A stretch of 64,000 nucleotides of DNA from Myxococcales bacterium. Lineage in GTDB: Bacteria; Myxococcota_A; Polyangia; Polyangiales; Polyangiaceae. The notes under the pieces were generated by a model, which worked only from the letters and a program-made list of their open reading frames with translations, did not search any database and had not been told where the DNA came from. Positions 42,552 through 51,271 of the stretch are shown piece by piece (positions within the stretch are counted from its first letter, which is position 1; the number at the start of each line of letters is the position of its first letter). The stretch lies in contig JADKKK010000012.1 of assembly GCA_016720545.1 (NCBI GenBank), forward strand, positions 148,687-212,686. The letters are read 5' to 3'. A program made the position numbers and the translations under genes.

Positions 42552-44750
42552 TCAGCGCAGACCGCTGCGCCGGCGCGTGATCCAGCTGATCCCCAGGGTC
42601 GCGGCCGCGAGGAGCGTCCACGCCCACGGCGGCGCGACCGGCGTCACATGCCGCTCGGTGGCGACGACGGTGGGTGGTGGCAGCGGCAAGGACTTCACTT
42701 CCCCCGCGCCGAAGAACGTGCCGCCGGTCGCCTCAGCGAGACGCCGGAGGCGCTCCGGATCGGGGCGAGAGTCCGCCCACTCTTCTCCGCCCGCCTCGCA
42801 AGCGAAATCGAGGCGAGTGGTAGGAGAATTGCCCACACGAGCGCGCGCCGTGTACCCGCCGCTCCCCAGGCGTGGCAGCGTGAGCTCGCGCGCGGACGCC
42901 CCGTTGGGGAGCGCCACGCGGACCGGAGGCTCGTTCGCGCCCAGCTTCGTGACGTCGACCACCAGCGCCCCCTTCGCCCCCGGCGGGGCGTGCACGCGGA
43001 GGACCGCGGGCACCCCCGCGACGCACGCCGCGGCGAGCTGGAAGTGCGCCGGCTCGAAGCGCGGATCCCGCATGAGCCAGCCGAGCAGGCCGTCCCAAAG
43101 CGCGCCGTAGCCCCGCCCCGCGGTGCGAGCGCCTAGCTCGGAGAACTGGAGCAGCCACGCCCCGTCGAGCCCTAGCGCCACGGTGCGCCCGTCGCCCTGC
43201 TCGCCCACGGCCAAGAGCGGCATCTTCGCGCCCGACCGCGTGGTGCGGGTGGGGTGCTCGAGGAGCGTCACCGAGCCGGGCCGCACGTCGCCCAGCACGT
43301 TGGCCCCGGGCATCTCGGGCAGCTCGTCGCCCAGGAGCTTCCGCAGCGGAGCGAGCAGAGGCGCGTCGCGGCCCGTCTCCGTGTATCGGGGAACGAGGCG
43401 CGTCGTGTCGGCCGAGGTCGCCCCGGAGGCGCCGTCGAGCAAGACGGGCAGGACCTCGGCGAGCGGTGTGTCGGCGTAGCCGCCCGCGACGAACGAGTTG
43501 GGGCCGCCGACCATGACCACGCCCCCGCCCGCGCGCACGTACTTGGCCAGCGCCGGCAGGTGGCGCGCCATGTTGTACGACCCGGACGGCTCCGCGTCGA
43601 AGTCTTGCAGGACGACGGCGTCGAACGAGGGGAGGTGCTCACTGAAGAGCTCGTCGACGGGGAAGGGGATGAGGGCGAGCTCGTCGTTCCGCGCGTTGGT
43701 GTCGTCGGTGGGGGTTCTGAGGATGAAGAAGGCGACGAGATCGACCGAGGCGTCGCTCTTCAGCCACTGGCGGAGCGCGCGCACGTCGTTCGTGGGCCGC
43801 CCCGCGACGTGGAGGACGCGGATGCGCTCTCGCGCGACGTTGAAGGTGAGAAACCGCCTGTCGTTCTCGGGGATTTCGTCGCCGTCGGGCGCCGCGATCG
43901 AGAGCTCGAGCACGCGGGGGCCCGCGCGATCGAAGGTGACGGTGAGGTCGAGCCGGGCCTTCCCGTCGCGCACCTTCGCGACTCCCGACGCGAGCAGCGC
44001 GGGGGGACCGTCGTCCCGGAGCTCGCGCGCGACCACCGTGAGCTCCGAGCACGCGAGCCCGCCGGCGCACCCGACCTCGACCGTAAGAGGGAGCGGTACG
44101 TGCGCCACCGCGCCAGCGGCGGACACGCGCCGGACGCTCGCGTCGCGCGGGACGCGGGCGGTCGTCGCTACCGTGTGGATCCGGGCGTCGGGGAGCAGCG
44201 CGCGCAGCGCCTCGATGGAGGCGTCTTCCGGGGGGTCGTCGAGGCGCCCGTCCGAGACGACCACGACCGCGGCGGGGCGTTCGTCCGCGGACTCGGCGAG
44301 CGCGGACAGCGCCGCGCGCAGGTCGGAGCGGTTCGCGGAAGCAACTCCCGGCGCGAGCGTCGCCGGCGGGCCCTCGCCGAACCCCTGCACGGTGAGTCGG
44401 GCGCCGGGCGCGGCTCGCCGCACGGCGTCGATGGCGCGGTCCCTCGCGACCGCGCGGGAGGCCCCGTCGTCGGTGAGCGCGAGCGAGCGCGATGTGTCGG
44501 CGAGCACCACGACCCGAGGCCCGACGGCGCTCTCGTTCGCGGCCACCCGCACGGGGCGCACCACCGCGAGCACCAGCGCCGCCGCGGCTAGCGAGCCCGT
44601 CGCCGCGACCAGCAGCCGGCGTCCGCGCTCTCCGCGCGCCACCTCTAGAGCGAGCAGCGCCACCGACGCCACGCCCAGCGCGATGGCCACGTAGGGCGCC
44701 CAGGTCGGGAGATCCTGCGCGACGGCGAGGCGCGTGACCGTCTGGGTCAA
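42552..44750 (-). CDS. vWA-type/glutamine-amidotransferase-like membrane protein
   Basis: 732 residues from TTG 44750, whose TTGA overlaps the stop of the preceding DUF4159 gene. Two N-terminal membrane helices (YVAIALGVASVALLALEV; GSLAAAALVLAVV) precede a von Willebrand A-like domain with MIDAS residues in VVVLADTSRSLAL and a VVVVSDGRLDD strand. The middle part (FDAVVLQDFDAEPSG to VVMVGGPNSFVAGGY, LLAPLRKLLG) is the class-I amidotransferase-like fold seen in Bat-type operons, and the C-terminus has one more helix (WAWTLLAAATLGISWI). Periplasmic envelope complex component by analogy; function not established. Confidence 0.82.
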   Translation of the reverse strand: MTQTVTRLAVAQDLPTWAPYVAIALGVASVALLALEVARGERGRRLLVAATGSLAAAALVLAVVRPVRVAANESAVGPRVVVLADTSRSLALTDDGASRAVARDRAIDAVRRAAPGARLTVQGFGEGPPATLAPGVASANRSDLRAALSALAESADERPAAVVVVSDGRLDDPPEDASIEALRALLPDARIHTVATTARVPRDASVRRVSAAGAVAHVPLPLTVEVGCAGGLACSELTVVARELRDDGPPALLASGVAKVRDGKARLDLTVTFDRAGPRVLELSIAAPDGDEIPENDRRFLTFNVARERIRVLHVAGRPTNDVRALRQWLKSDASVDLVAFFILRTPTDDTNARNDELALIPFPVDELFSEHLPSFDAVVLQDFDAEPSGSYNMARHLPALAKYVRAGGGVVMVGGPNSFVAGGYADTPLAEVLPVLLDGASGATSADTTRLVPRYTETGRDAPLLAPLRKLLGDELPEMPGANVLGDVRPGSVTLLEHPTRTTRSGAKMPLLAVGEQGDGRTVALGLDGAWLLQFSELGARTAGRGYGALWDGLLGWLMRDPRFEPAHFQLAAACVAGVPAVLRVHAPPGAKGALVVDVTKLGANEPPVRVALPNGASARELTLPRLGSGGYTARARVGNSPTTRLDFACEAGGEEWADSRPDPERLRRLAEATGGTFFGAGEVKSLPLPPPTVVATERHVTPVAPPWAWTLLAAATLGISWITRRRSGLR

Positions 44751-45556
44751 GGCGGCCCGCCGACGAGCGCGCGCCGCCGCATCAGGAACGGCGCATGCAC
44801 CTGATCGTCCTTGTAGTTCGAGCACAGGACGTACATCGCGATGTTCACCGCGAGGCGCACGGCGTGCTCGCGCTGACCGTCGCCGTTGGGCACCACGGGG
44901 TGCTCCCACGCTCCCGTCACGCCGCGCGCGAGCGCGCCGCCGAGGTCGTGCGACAGGAAGATCACTTGAGCTTGCCCGCCGCGCACGATCGCCTCGACGT
45001 TCTTCGGGCCGAGGACGCGGCCTTCGGCGCGCCGGAGCAGGTAGTACGAGCGGAAGAGCACGTGCTCCGGGCCGAGTGAAATCCGCGCGGAGTCCGGGAG
45101 GACGCGCGAGAGCTCGCGGCGGGCCGTGCGCCCGAAGGGACCGGGCTCTCCGGCGTCGTTGACGCCCGCGTCGTCCACGAGGAGCACGCCGCCCAGCGCG
45201 AAGTAGCGTCGGAGGCCCGACAGCTCGGCCGCCGTCAGGGGGTCGGCCGCGACGTCGCCGCTCCACACGGCGAACGGCGCGTTGGGCAGCTCACTGCCGT
45301 CCGCGCGGACGCTCGTTGGCTGCAAGCGCGCAGGCGCGCTCGTGCGCCGGATGAGCTCCCACGACCACCGCGCCGCGGCGGTCGGGCGAGGGGCCCGGGT
45401 GACGCCTCCGGCGACGAGGGTGCGAGGGTCGAACGCCCCACGATCGCCGAAGCCCTGCGCCGGTCGAGGGAGCGCGCACACGAGCGCGCCCGCGCTCGCG
45501 ACGCACAGCGCGACGAGCCTCGTGGTGCGTCGCGCGCGGCCGTCAGTCGAAGTCAT
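44747..45556 (-). CDS. DUF4159 family periplasmic protein
   Basis: 269 residues from ATG 45556. Signal peptide (RLVALCVASAGALVCALPRPAQG), then the DUF4159 pattern: WSWELIRRTSAPARL, FAVWSGDVAADPLTAAELSGLRRYFALGGVLLVDD, LSRVLPDSARISLGPEHVLFRSYYLL, and YVLCSNYKDDQVHAPFLMRRR at the C-terminus. The family is amidotransferase-like and found next to MoxR/Bat membrane complexes. Its start overlaps the preceding lipoprotein gene by 14 bp and its stop overlaps the next gene by 4 bp. Confidence 0.87.
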   Translation of the reverse strand: MTSTDGRARRTTRLVALCVASAGALVCALPRPAQGFGDRGAFDPRTLVAGGVTRAPRPTAAARWSWELIRRTSAPARLQPTSVRADGSELPNAPFAVWSGDVAADPLTAAELSGLRRYFALGGVLLVDDAGVNDAGEPGPFGRTARRELSRVLPDSARISLGPEHVLFRSYYLLRRAEGRVLGPKNVEAIVRGGQAQVIFLSHDLGGALARGVTGAWEHPVVPNGDGQREHAVRLAVNIAMYVLCSNYKDDQVHAPFLMRRRALVGGPP

Positions 45557-46202
45557 CGACGCGCCAAATACCCGCCTCTCGCCGGAGGCGCACGTGGTGG
45601 CCGCCCGGGACGAGCACCGTCGCGACGTCGCCCTTTGCGCGCACGTCGAGGGCCTCCGGGCGCTCGAGCCCGACGACCAGCGAGCGCAGGTCGTTCTCCA
45701 CCGCCGCGCGCGTGCTCGGCGAGAGCACCCGCATCAGCCCGGCGTAGCTGCGGCGCGCGAGCACGTGGCGGAGCCCGACCAGCGCCTGCTCTGGCGTGCG
45801 TGCGCCGCCGGGGAGCGCGCTCGACGCCGTGACCTGGAAGCGGCCTTGACGCAGGTCGAGCGTGGCCTCCTCCCCGTCGTCGAACCGGAGCCGCGCCACG
45901 GCCTCCACCCGCGTGTCGGTGGCCGCGAGCAGCTTCCCCCGCTCAGCGAGCTCGCCCCGCTGCTCGGCGACGGTGCGCTTGATGTCCTCGCGGCTCCGCT
46001 CGCGTTGACCGCCCTCCGTGAGCATGGCGTAGAGCGCGTCGCCGTCGCCACGCTCGGCCGCGCGACGGTACTCGTCCACCGCGCCCTTCGGGTCGGGCAC
46101 GGCGTCGGCGCACCCCGCGACGATCGAGCACGCGACTGCAAGCGTGGCGAGCGAGGCGAGCGAGGCGAGCGAGGTCAACGGGCACGGCCGCGAGCGCATC
46201 AT
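45543..46202 (-). CDS. Hypothetical lipoprotein
   Basis: 219 residues from ATG 46202 (a second ATG follows directly). Signal peptide with lipobox SIVAGC; its hydrophobic core LASLASLATLAVA is encoded by a GCGAGGCGA microrepeat (46147-46177). The mature domain starts AVPDPKGAVDEYRRAAERGDGDALYAML, the pattern of a small NTF2/SnoaL-like or DUF4878-type lipoprotein, and ends HVRLRREAGIWRVDDFD. Operon member between ppx and the DUF4159 gene. Confidence 0.75.
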   Translation of the reverse strand: MMRSRPCPLTSLASLASLATLAVACSIVAGCADAVPDPKGAVDEYRRAAERGDGDALYAMLTEGGQRERSREDIKRTVAEQRGELAERGKLLAATDTRVEAVARLRFDDGEEATLDLRQGRFQVTASSALPGGARTPEQALVGLRHVLARRSYAGLMRVLSPSTRAAVENDLRSLVVGLERPEALDVRAKGDVATVLVPGGHHVRLRREAGIWRVDDFD

Positions 46203-46267
46203 GGGCAGGCCGAGGCTAGCAAAACCCGTGGAGCGAGGAGCCCTTTTGTCTCTTGCCCCTCCGTGGG

Positions 46268-47899
46268 TCACTTGGCGCGCGGCGGCTCGCCGCGCTCGGG
46301 GAGCTCGGAGCGCGCGGGAGACAGCACCACGTCGAGGCCAAACTCCTCTCGGAGCAGATCGCCCTTCTGGCGCACGGTCCACTCCTCCAGCGAACGGTCC
46401 GCCTCGCCGCGCAGGTGGAGCACCAGGCGCCGCCGCGGCTCGTCGACCTCGCCGCGCACGCCCTCGACCCGGCCGAGGTGCTCGCGGTCGAGCGCGTCCG
46501 CGACCCGCAGGATGGCCGCGAGGCCTCGGACCTTGGCGCGGGCGTCCTTGTCGAGGTCGCGGAAATTCGGATGAGCCGGATCGGGCAGGCTCTTGCGATG
46601 GTAGCGCGCCACGTTCGCCACGATCGCGCGCTCGATGGGGGAAAGTCCCATGATGTCGGATTGTTGGATCAGGTAGTAGCTGTGCTTGTGGTGCCCGTCG
46701 TAGCGGACGTAGTCGCCGATGTCGTGGAGGATCGCCGCGGCTCGCAGGAGCACCCGGTCTCGCGCGCGGAGGCCGTGGAGGTCCCACAGGTCGTCGAACA
46801 GCTGCGAGGCGAGGCGGTCGACGGCGTGCGCGTGGCCCTCGTCGAAGTGGTAGCGCTGCCCGAGCCGCGTGCAGCCGGCGAGCAGGCGCGAGGCCTCCGC
46901 CTCCTCGTCCCACGCGTCGAAATGGCGGTCGACGAGCTCGATGAGGATCCCTTCCTTCAGCCCGACGCCGGGCGCCACGATCGCGCCTTGGTAGAACAGC
47001 TCGGCGACACGCAGGAAGATGCTGACGGCGGGCACGATGGTGTCGGCGCGGTCCGGCCGCAGCGCGTAGAGCCGCTGGCGCTCGGCCGCCGGCATGCCGA
47101 AGAGCTTGCCCCGGAGCTGCCGCGCGAGCGTCACGTCGATCGCCTTGGGGAAGCCCAGGTGCCCGCCCTTCACGGGGCAGAGCTCGGCGAGCGTCTCGAC
47201 GTTTCCGCCAGTGCCGATCACGAGATCGAACGAGGTCTTCTTGAGCTGGGGGAGGGCCTCCGCCAGCGCGCGGTCGATGCCCTCTTCGAGGAGGCGGCTG
47301 CGCACGTCGTCGACGATGACCGCGCCCTTCAAGTAGGTCTCGAGCATCCGCACGGTGCCGAGCGGGAGCGACATGGAGAAGGTCGACTGACCATCGTCGA
47401 GCACGGTGAGCTCGGTCGAACCCCCGCCCACGTCGACGAGCAGCGCGCGTCGCGCCTCGAGCGCCAGCCGTCGCACCACCGCGAGCTGAATGAGGCGCGC
47501 CTCCTCGATGCCCTCGATGATCTCGAGCTCGACCCCCGCCTCGCGGCGCGCCCGCTCCACGAGGGTCGCGCCGTTCTCGGCCTCACGCACCGCGCTGGTC
47601 GCGGTCGCGCGGTAGGCGTCGACCCCGGCCTGGCTCATCGCCTGGCGGAAATCGCGGAGGGCAGCACACGTCTGACTTATCGACTGGGCGGTCAGCCGGC
47701 CCGTCACGAACACCTCCGCGCCGAGGCGGACGGGCACCCGCAGGCTCGTCAGCTCGCGGAAGGCGGGCGCAAGCTCCCCTCCTCCCCCCCCCGCGCGGGG
47801 AAGCGTCGCGCCCTTCGTCGGGGCGGACGCCGACTGCGCCTCCACCACCCGAAGGCGCAGGGCGTTCGAGCCTAGATCGACCGCTGCGAAACGTGCCAT
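46268..47899 (-). CDS. ppx: Exopolyphosphatase / guanosine pentaphosphate phosphohydrolase family
   Basis: 543 residues. The N-terminal Ppx/GppA actin-like domains show FAAVDLGSNALRLRVVE, ATSAVREAENGATLVERA with EIIEGIEEARL, LLVDVGGGSTELTVLDDG and VIGTGGNVETLAEL. The C-terminal HD-type domain (about 330-540) carries AAILHDIGDYVRYDGHHKHSYYLI, matching long Ppx proteins. A Gly-rich insertion (PRAGGGGGELAP, about 35-47) is unusual. It cleaves polyphosphate or pppGpp; the two cannot be told apart here. Confidence 0.92.
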   Translation of the reverse strand: MARFAAVDLGSNALRLRVVEAQSASAPTKGATLPRAGGGGGELAPAFRELTSLRVPVRLGAEVFVTGRLTAQSISQTCAALRDFRQAMSQAGVDAYRATATSAVREAENGATLVERARREAGVELEIIEGIEEARLIQLAVVRRLALEARRALLVDVGGGSTELTVLDDGQSTFSMSLPLGTVRMLETYLKGAVIVDDVRSRLLEEGIDRALAEALPQLKKTSFDLVIGTGGNVETLAELCPVKGGHLGFPKAIDVTLARQLRGKLFGMPAAERQRLYALRPDRADTIVPAVSIFLRVAELFYQGAIVAPGVGLKEGILIELVDRHFDAWDEEAEASRLLAGCTRLGQRYHFDEGHAHAVDRLASQLFDDLWDLHGLRARDRVLLRAAAILHDIGDYVRYDGHHKHSYYLIQQSDIMGLSPIERAIVANVARYHRKSLPDPAHPNFRDLDKDARAKVRGLAAILRVADALDREHLGRVEGVRGEVDEPRRRLVLHLRGEADRSLEEWTVRQKGDLLREEFGLDVVLSPARSELPERGEPPRAK

Positions 47900-47949
47900 C
47901 GCCGAACGCGCTTAGCAAAGCGGTCGCGTCTTCGGCTACCGTCGCGTGG

Positions 47950-48246
47950 ATGAATTCTGCCCGAGCCGAGGTCCGCGCCCGCGCGTGGCTCGTCGCCGGC
48001 GCCTGCGGTAGCTTCGCCGGGGTGCTGATCGCGGGCACTGTGCATCGCGTCGTGGGCGGTGGGCTGACGTTGGCGGGGTGGCTCGTCGCGCTCGTCGGCC
48101 TCCACACCTTCGGGCGCCTCGGGCGCGCCGCACCCGCGCCGCTAGATCTCGCTTCGAAGGACGAAGACGCCGACGTCCGCGCCGAGCTTGGGGGTTCGGA
48201 CGGCCGCCCAGCCGAACGGGCGATCGGTGAGGACCAAGCTCCCTGA
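47950..48246 (+). CDS. Small two-helix membrane protein
   Basis: 98 residues from ATG 47950. Two hydrophobic helices: AWLVAGACGSFAGVLIAGTVH and GGLTLAGWLVALVGLHTFGRL, with a basic N-terminus. Codon use in the first 65 codons is like the neighbouring genes. The remaining 35 codons overlap the 3' end of the opposing lipoprotein gene by 105 bp and look unconstrained. Could be a subunit-like or hypothetical membrane protein; not recognised. Confidence 0.5.
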   Translation: MNSARAEVRARAWLVAGACGSFAGVLIAGTVHRVVGGGLTLAGWLVALVGLHTFGRLGRAAPAPLDLASKDEDADVRAELGGSDGRPAERAIGEDQAP

Positions 48247-49065
48247 CGAGGGCCCCGCCGCCGTCTTGCCGACGAGGTCGATGTCGGCCAGCGCCTTCTC
48301 GTTCGTGCTCGGGGTCTGTGGCGCGCCGTAGACGCCCGACTTGTCGAAGACACCCACGTAGAGCACCGGCATCTTGCCCTTCTGGTCGCTCGCCATCAGC
48401 CGCTCTTGGAGATCGTGCTTGAGCGTCTCCGAGAGATGCAGCGCGAAACGCCGGAACGTCCACCCGGTCACGAACACGCCCAGCGTCGAGCCGTCGGTCC
48501 GCTTTACGGGGGTCGCCGCCAGCCAGTCCTTGTCGGGCCCCGCCTTCCCCGGGGGGCCCGGGAACGCGCCAGTCGTCGACACGTAGCCGCTCTTCCCCCC
48601 GGCGAGGCCGGGGAAAATCCCGAAGAGGTTCTGGCCCGCCATGGCGTCCTGCTCGAGATCGTTCCGAATCGCGATCCCCGCTTCGTCGGCGAGCGCGAAG
48701 AAGGTCGACTTGGCGAGGAGCAGGTCGGGCACGTCGCGACGCACCTTCTGCAGCCCCGCGCGCACGGCGGGGAGGTTCTTGTTCGGCTCCTCCTTGGCGA
48801 AGATCGTGGCGAGCCGCTTCGCCCCCTCGGGGAGGCCCCGCTCCACCTCCGCCACATCCTTCTCGACCAAGGTCGCGAGCTCCTGGGCGTGCTCGCGGGC
48901 CCGCGCCTCGCTCTCCTTCGCGTGGTCTTTGCAGCCCGATGAGCTCAAGCAGAGGGCAGCTGCGATGACGGGCGCGACGATCGACGCCACGGGGGAGCGC
49001 GCGGCGTGGGGAGCACGCGCGGCGAGGGCAGCGGGGGACGCGGCGGGGAGCGCGGAGCACGGCAT
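48142..49065 (-). CDS. Lipoprotein with putative sensor (Cache-like) domain
   Basis: 307 residues from ATG 49065. A long N-region precedes the signal helix (VASIVAPVIAAALCLSSSGC, lipobox SSSGC). After a helix (ARAREHAQELATLVEKDVAEVERGL), the domain reads LQKVRRDVPDLLLAKSTFFALADEAGIAIRNDLEQDAMAGQNLFGIFPGL, GVFVTGWTFRRFALHLSETLKHDL and VLYVGVFDKSGVYG. The long helix followed by alternating strands resembles extracellular Cache domains of receptors, but with no output domain. Divergent from the adjacent kinase gene by 82 bp, so it could deliver a signal to it. Confidence 0.68.
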   Translation of the reverse strand: MPCSALPAASPAALAARAPHAARSPVASIVAPVIAAALCLSSSGCKDHAKESEARAREHAQELATLVEKDVAEVERGLPEGAKRLATIFAKEEPNKNLPAVRAGLQKVRRDVPDLLLAKSTFFALADEAGIAIRNDLEQDAMAGQNLFGIFPGLAGGKSGYVSTTGAFPGPPGKAGPDKDWLAATPVKRTDGSTLGVFVTGWTFRRFALHLSETLKHDLQERLMASDQKGKMPVLYVGVFDKSGVYGAPQTPSTNEKALADIDLVGKTAAGPSSGSLVLTDRPFGWAAVRTPKLGADVGVFVLRSEI

Positions 49066-49147
49066 GCGGGAGAGGTTACACCGGCTCTCCACCGCGACCC
49101 ATTCTTTGATAGCATGCGGCTCGGCTTGTCCGCGCCGGCCCTTTGCG

Positions 49148-50452
49148 ATGTCCTCCTCCTCCCCCGACCTTCCCAAGAACATCGGACCCTATGCGGTCGT
49201 CGCCCAGATTGGCGAAGGGGGAATGGCCAACGTGTATCTCGCCCACCGAGAGGGGCCCGACGGCCGGCTGCTGCCCGTCGCGCTCAAGGTCATACGCGAG
49301 GAGTTCGCGCTCAACCCCGAGTTCGCCCACATGTTCGCCGACGAGGCGCGGGTCGCGACCAAAATGCTCCACCCCAACGTCGTACGGGTCGAGGAGTCGG
49401 GCGCGGTGGACGGGCGCCTCTTCCTCGCCATGGAGGTCCTGTCGGGGCAGTCGTTGTGGAAGGTGTGGCAGTCCTGCCGCGAGCGCGGGCTTCGCCTGCG
49501 CTACGATCTTGCGGCCTGGATCGCGGCGCGGGCGGCCGACGGGCTCCACCATGCCCACGAGCTCCGGGGGGACGACGGCTCGTCGCTCGACCTCGTGCAC
49601 AGGGACGTGAACCAGTCGAACCTGTTCGTCACCTACGAGGGTGACGTGAAGGTTATCGACTTTGGTCTCGCCAAGGCCGCCAATCGCGTGTCGCAGACGG
49701 CCGCTGGCGTCTTGAAGGGCAAGCTCTCGTATCTCGCGCCGGAGCAGGTGACCGGGGCCAAGCTCGACCGTCGGGCCGACATTTTCGCGCTCGGCGTGGC
49801 TCTCTGGGAGGTCACCGTCGACCGCCGCCTCTTCAAAGGGCGCGACGATATCGACACCCTCATGAGGGTGAATCGCTGCGAGGTCCCCGACGCCACCACC
49901 CTCGTGGACGGGTATCCGCCGAGGTTGTGGGCCATCGTGTCGAAGTGCCTCGCCCGAGAACGAGAGCATCGATACGGCAGCGCGCAGGCGCTCGCGACCG
50001 ACCTCGACGTGTTCGTGCGCGACTGCGGCCAGGGCGTCGGGCGCGACTCCGTCGCCGAGGTCATGCAGGTCCTGTTCGCCGCCGAGCAGCAGCACGCGGT
50101 GGACTGGTTCGACCGCACGAACCGGGCGAGTCGGGCCTCCGCGCCGCCGCCCCTTCAGACCGAGGACACCTCGCTCCTGATGCAGAACATGCCCAGTCTG
50201 CCCCCCCCGCCGAAGGTCGACCTCTGGCTCGCGGCGCCGCCCCCGGGCTTCTCCGGCCCGGCCCTGCCCGCGTCGGAGCGCTCGGGCGCGTCTTCGTCCT
50301 ACCCACCTCGACCGCCCAATACCCACCTCGAGACCCACCTCGAGCAGGCGGCGAGCGCTCGGGCGCCGCGACGCGTGATCGCCGCGGTCGCCGGGCTGGT
50401 GGTGACGGTCGCGCTACTAATTTTCCTTATTTGGGTATTGCGTTCGGCATAG
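49148..50452 (+). CDS. Membrane-anchored Ser/Thr protein kinase
   Basis: 434 residues. Kinase domain (about 13-290): IGEGGMANVYLA, Lys47 in VALKVI, HRDVNQSN at 151-158 (the usual Lys is Asn), DFG at 171-173, LAPE at 197-200. The linker is Pro/Ser-rich (MPSLPPPPKVD). A single C-terminal helix (VIAAVAGLVVTVALLIFLIWVL) anchors it with essentially no external domain. Downstream lie a run of octanucleotide repeats and tRNA-Leu. Confidence 0.93.
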   Translation: MSSSSPDLPKNIGPYAVVAQIGEGGMANVYLAHREGPDGRLLPVALKVIREEFALNPEFAHMFADEARVATKMLHPNVVRVEESGAVDGRLFLAMEVLSGQSLWKVWQSCRERGLRLRYDLAAWIAARAADGLHHAHELRGDDGSSLDLVHRDVNQSNLFVTYEGDVKVIDFGLAKAANRVSQTAAGVLKGKLSYLAPEQVTGAKLDRRADIFALGVALWEVTVDRRLFKGRDDIDTLMRVNRCEVPDATTLVDGYPPRLWAIVSKCLAREREHRYGSAQALATDLDVFVRDCGQGVGRDSVAEVMQVLFAAEQQHAVDWFDRTNRASRASAPPPLQTEDTSLLMQNMPSLPPPPKVDLWLAAPPPGFSGPALPASERSGASSSYPPRPPNTHLETHLEQAASARAPRRVIAAVAGLVVTVALLIFLIWVLRSA

Positions 50453-50485
50453 GCCATGTGTCAATAGGTCTATCGCGACGACGAG

Positions 50486-50525
50486 TCGCGTAATCGCGTA
50501 GTCGCGTACCCGCGTACCCGCGTAT
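50486..50525. repeat. Five-copy 8-bp tandem repeat
   Basis: TCGCGTAA, TCGCGTAG, TCGCGTAC, CCGCGTAC and CCGCGTAT follow each other without gaps between the kinase stop and tRNA-Leu. Not coding on either strand as far as I can see. Possibly slippage-derived or a protein-binding array. Confidence 0.7.
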
Positions 50526-50535
50526 CGCGCGCACG

Positions 50536-50619
50536 GCCGAAGTGGCGGAATGGCAGACGCAGCGGATTCAAAATCCGCCGAGGCAACCCCTCGTGAGGGT
50601 TCGAGTCCCTCCTTCGGCA
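50536..50619 (+). tRNA. tRNA-Leu(CAA)
   Basis: 84 nt. Acceptor stem GCCGAAG pairs with CTTCGGC, discriminator A, no encoded CCA. Anticodon stem GCGGA/TCCGC with loop TTCAAAA gives anticodon CAA (reads TTG). A long variable arm (GAGGCAACCCCTCGTG region) and T arm GGGTTCGAGTCCC fit a class II leucine tRNA. Confidence 0.97.
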
Positions 50620-50669
50620 CGGCCACGACCTGCGCGCGCCCGCGCAGAGCCAAAAGGAAAAGAACGAGA

Positions 50670-51182
50670 ATGAGCACACTCAAGAGCACGTTGGAAAGCC
50701 TCTCGACCGAGTTCGCCTCGGCGGTACTGCGAGCGATTCGGAGCGCGTCTCTCGACGAGCTCGTGGGGCAGACCGCGCCCGCCGCGAAGCCCGCCAAGGC
50801 CGCCAAGGCCGCCAAGGCCCCCGCCGGGCGCGCGAAGGCCGCCAAGGCCGCCAAGGCCGCCAAGGCCCCGGCAGCCGCCGCTCCCGTCGCCGCCCCTGCC
50901 GCCGCGCCCGCCGCTGCCCCCAAGGGCAACCGCAAGGCCCCGCGTCGCCGCCTCACGCGCCGCTCGCCCGAGGACATTCAGGGCGTCGTCGACTCGATCG
51001 TGGCGCTCCTCCAGCGCAAGCCCGACGGCCTCCGCTCGGAGGACATCCGCGCCGAGCTCGGCCTCGCGTCGAACGAGATGCCGCGCCCCCTCGCCGAGGG
51101 CCTCAAGTCCAAGCGCCTGAGCAAAGAGGGCGAGAAGCGCGCGACGGTGTATTTCGCCAAGGGCGGCGGCAAGAAGAAGTAA
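50670..51182 (+). CDS. Histone H1-like DNA-binding protein
   Basis: 170 residues from ATG 50670, with AAAAGGAAAAG upstream. The N-terminal helix (TLKSTLESLSTEFASAVLRAIRS) is followed by a Lys/Ala/Pro-rich region (about 38-90) with AKAAKAAKAPA repeats, as in bacterial H1-like proteins, and a C-terminal helical domain (SPEDIQGVVDSIVALLQRKPDGLRSEDIRAELGL) that reads like a winged-helix, ending KGGGKKK. It would bind DNA non-specifically and compact or protect the nucleoid. It lies 50 bp after tRNA-Leu and may be co-transcribed. Confidence 0.8.
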   Translation: MSTLKSTLESLSTEFASAVLRAIRSASLDELVGQTAPAAKPAKAAKAAKAPAGRAKAAKAAKAAKAPAAAAPVAAPAAAPAAAPKGNRKAPRRRLTRRSPEDIQGVVDSIVALLQRKPDGLRSEDIRAELGLASNEMPRPLAEGLKSKRLSKEGEKRATVYFAKGGGKKK

Positions 51183-51271
51183 GGCGACGCGGCGAGATTG
51201 GGGCGGAGCCAGCCGCGCCACGCCCTGCTCGCCCCCGCCCTGCTCGTGGTTCGACCACTCGAGGCAAGTGC

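Noticed and set aside
50550..50669. N-terminal extension of the H1-like protein through tRNA-Leu
   Set aside because: The frame MADAADSKSAEATPREGS is simply the tRNA read as protein; the start at 50670 has its own binding site.
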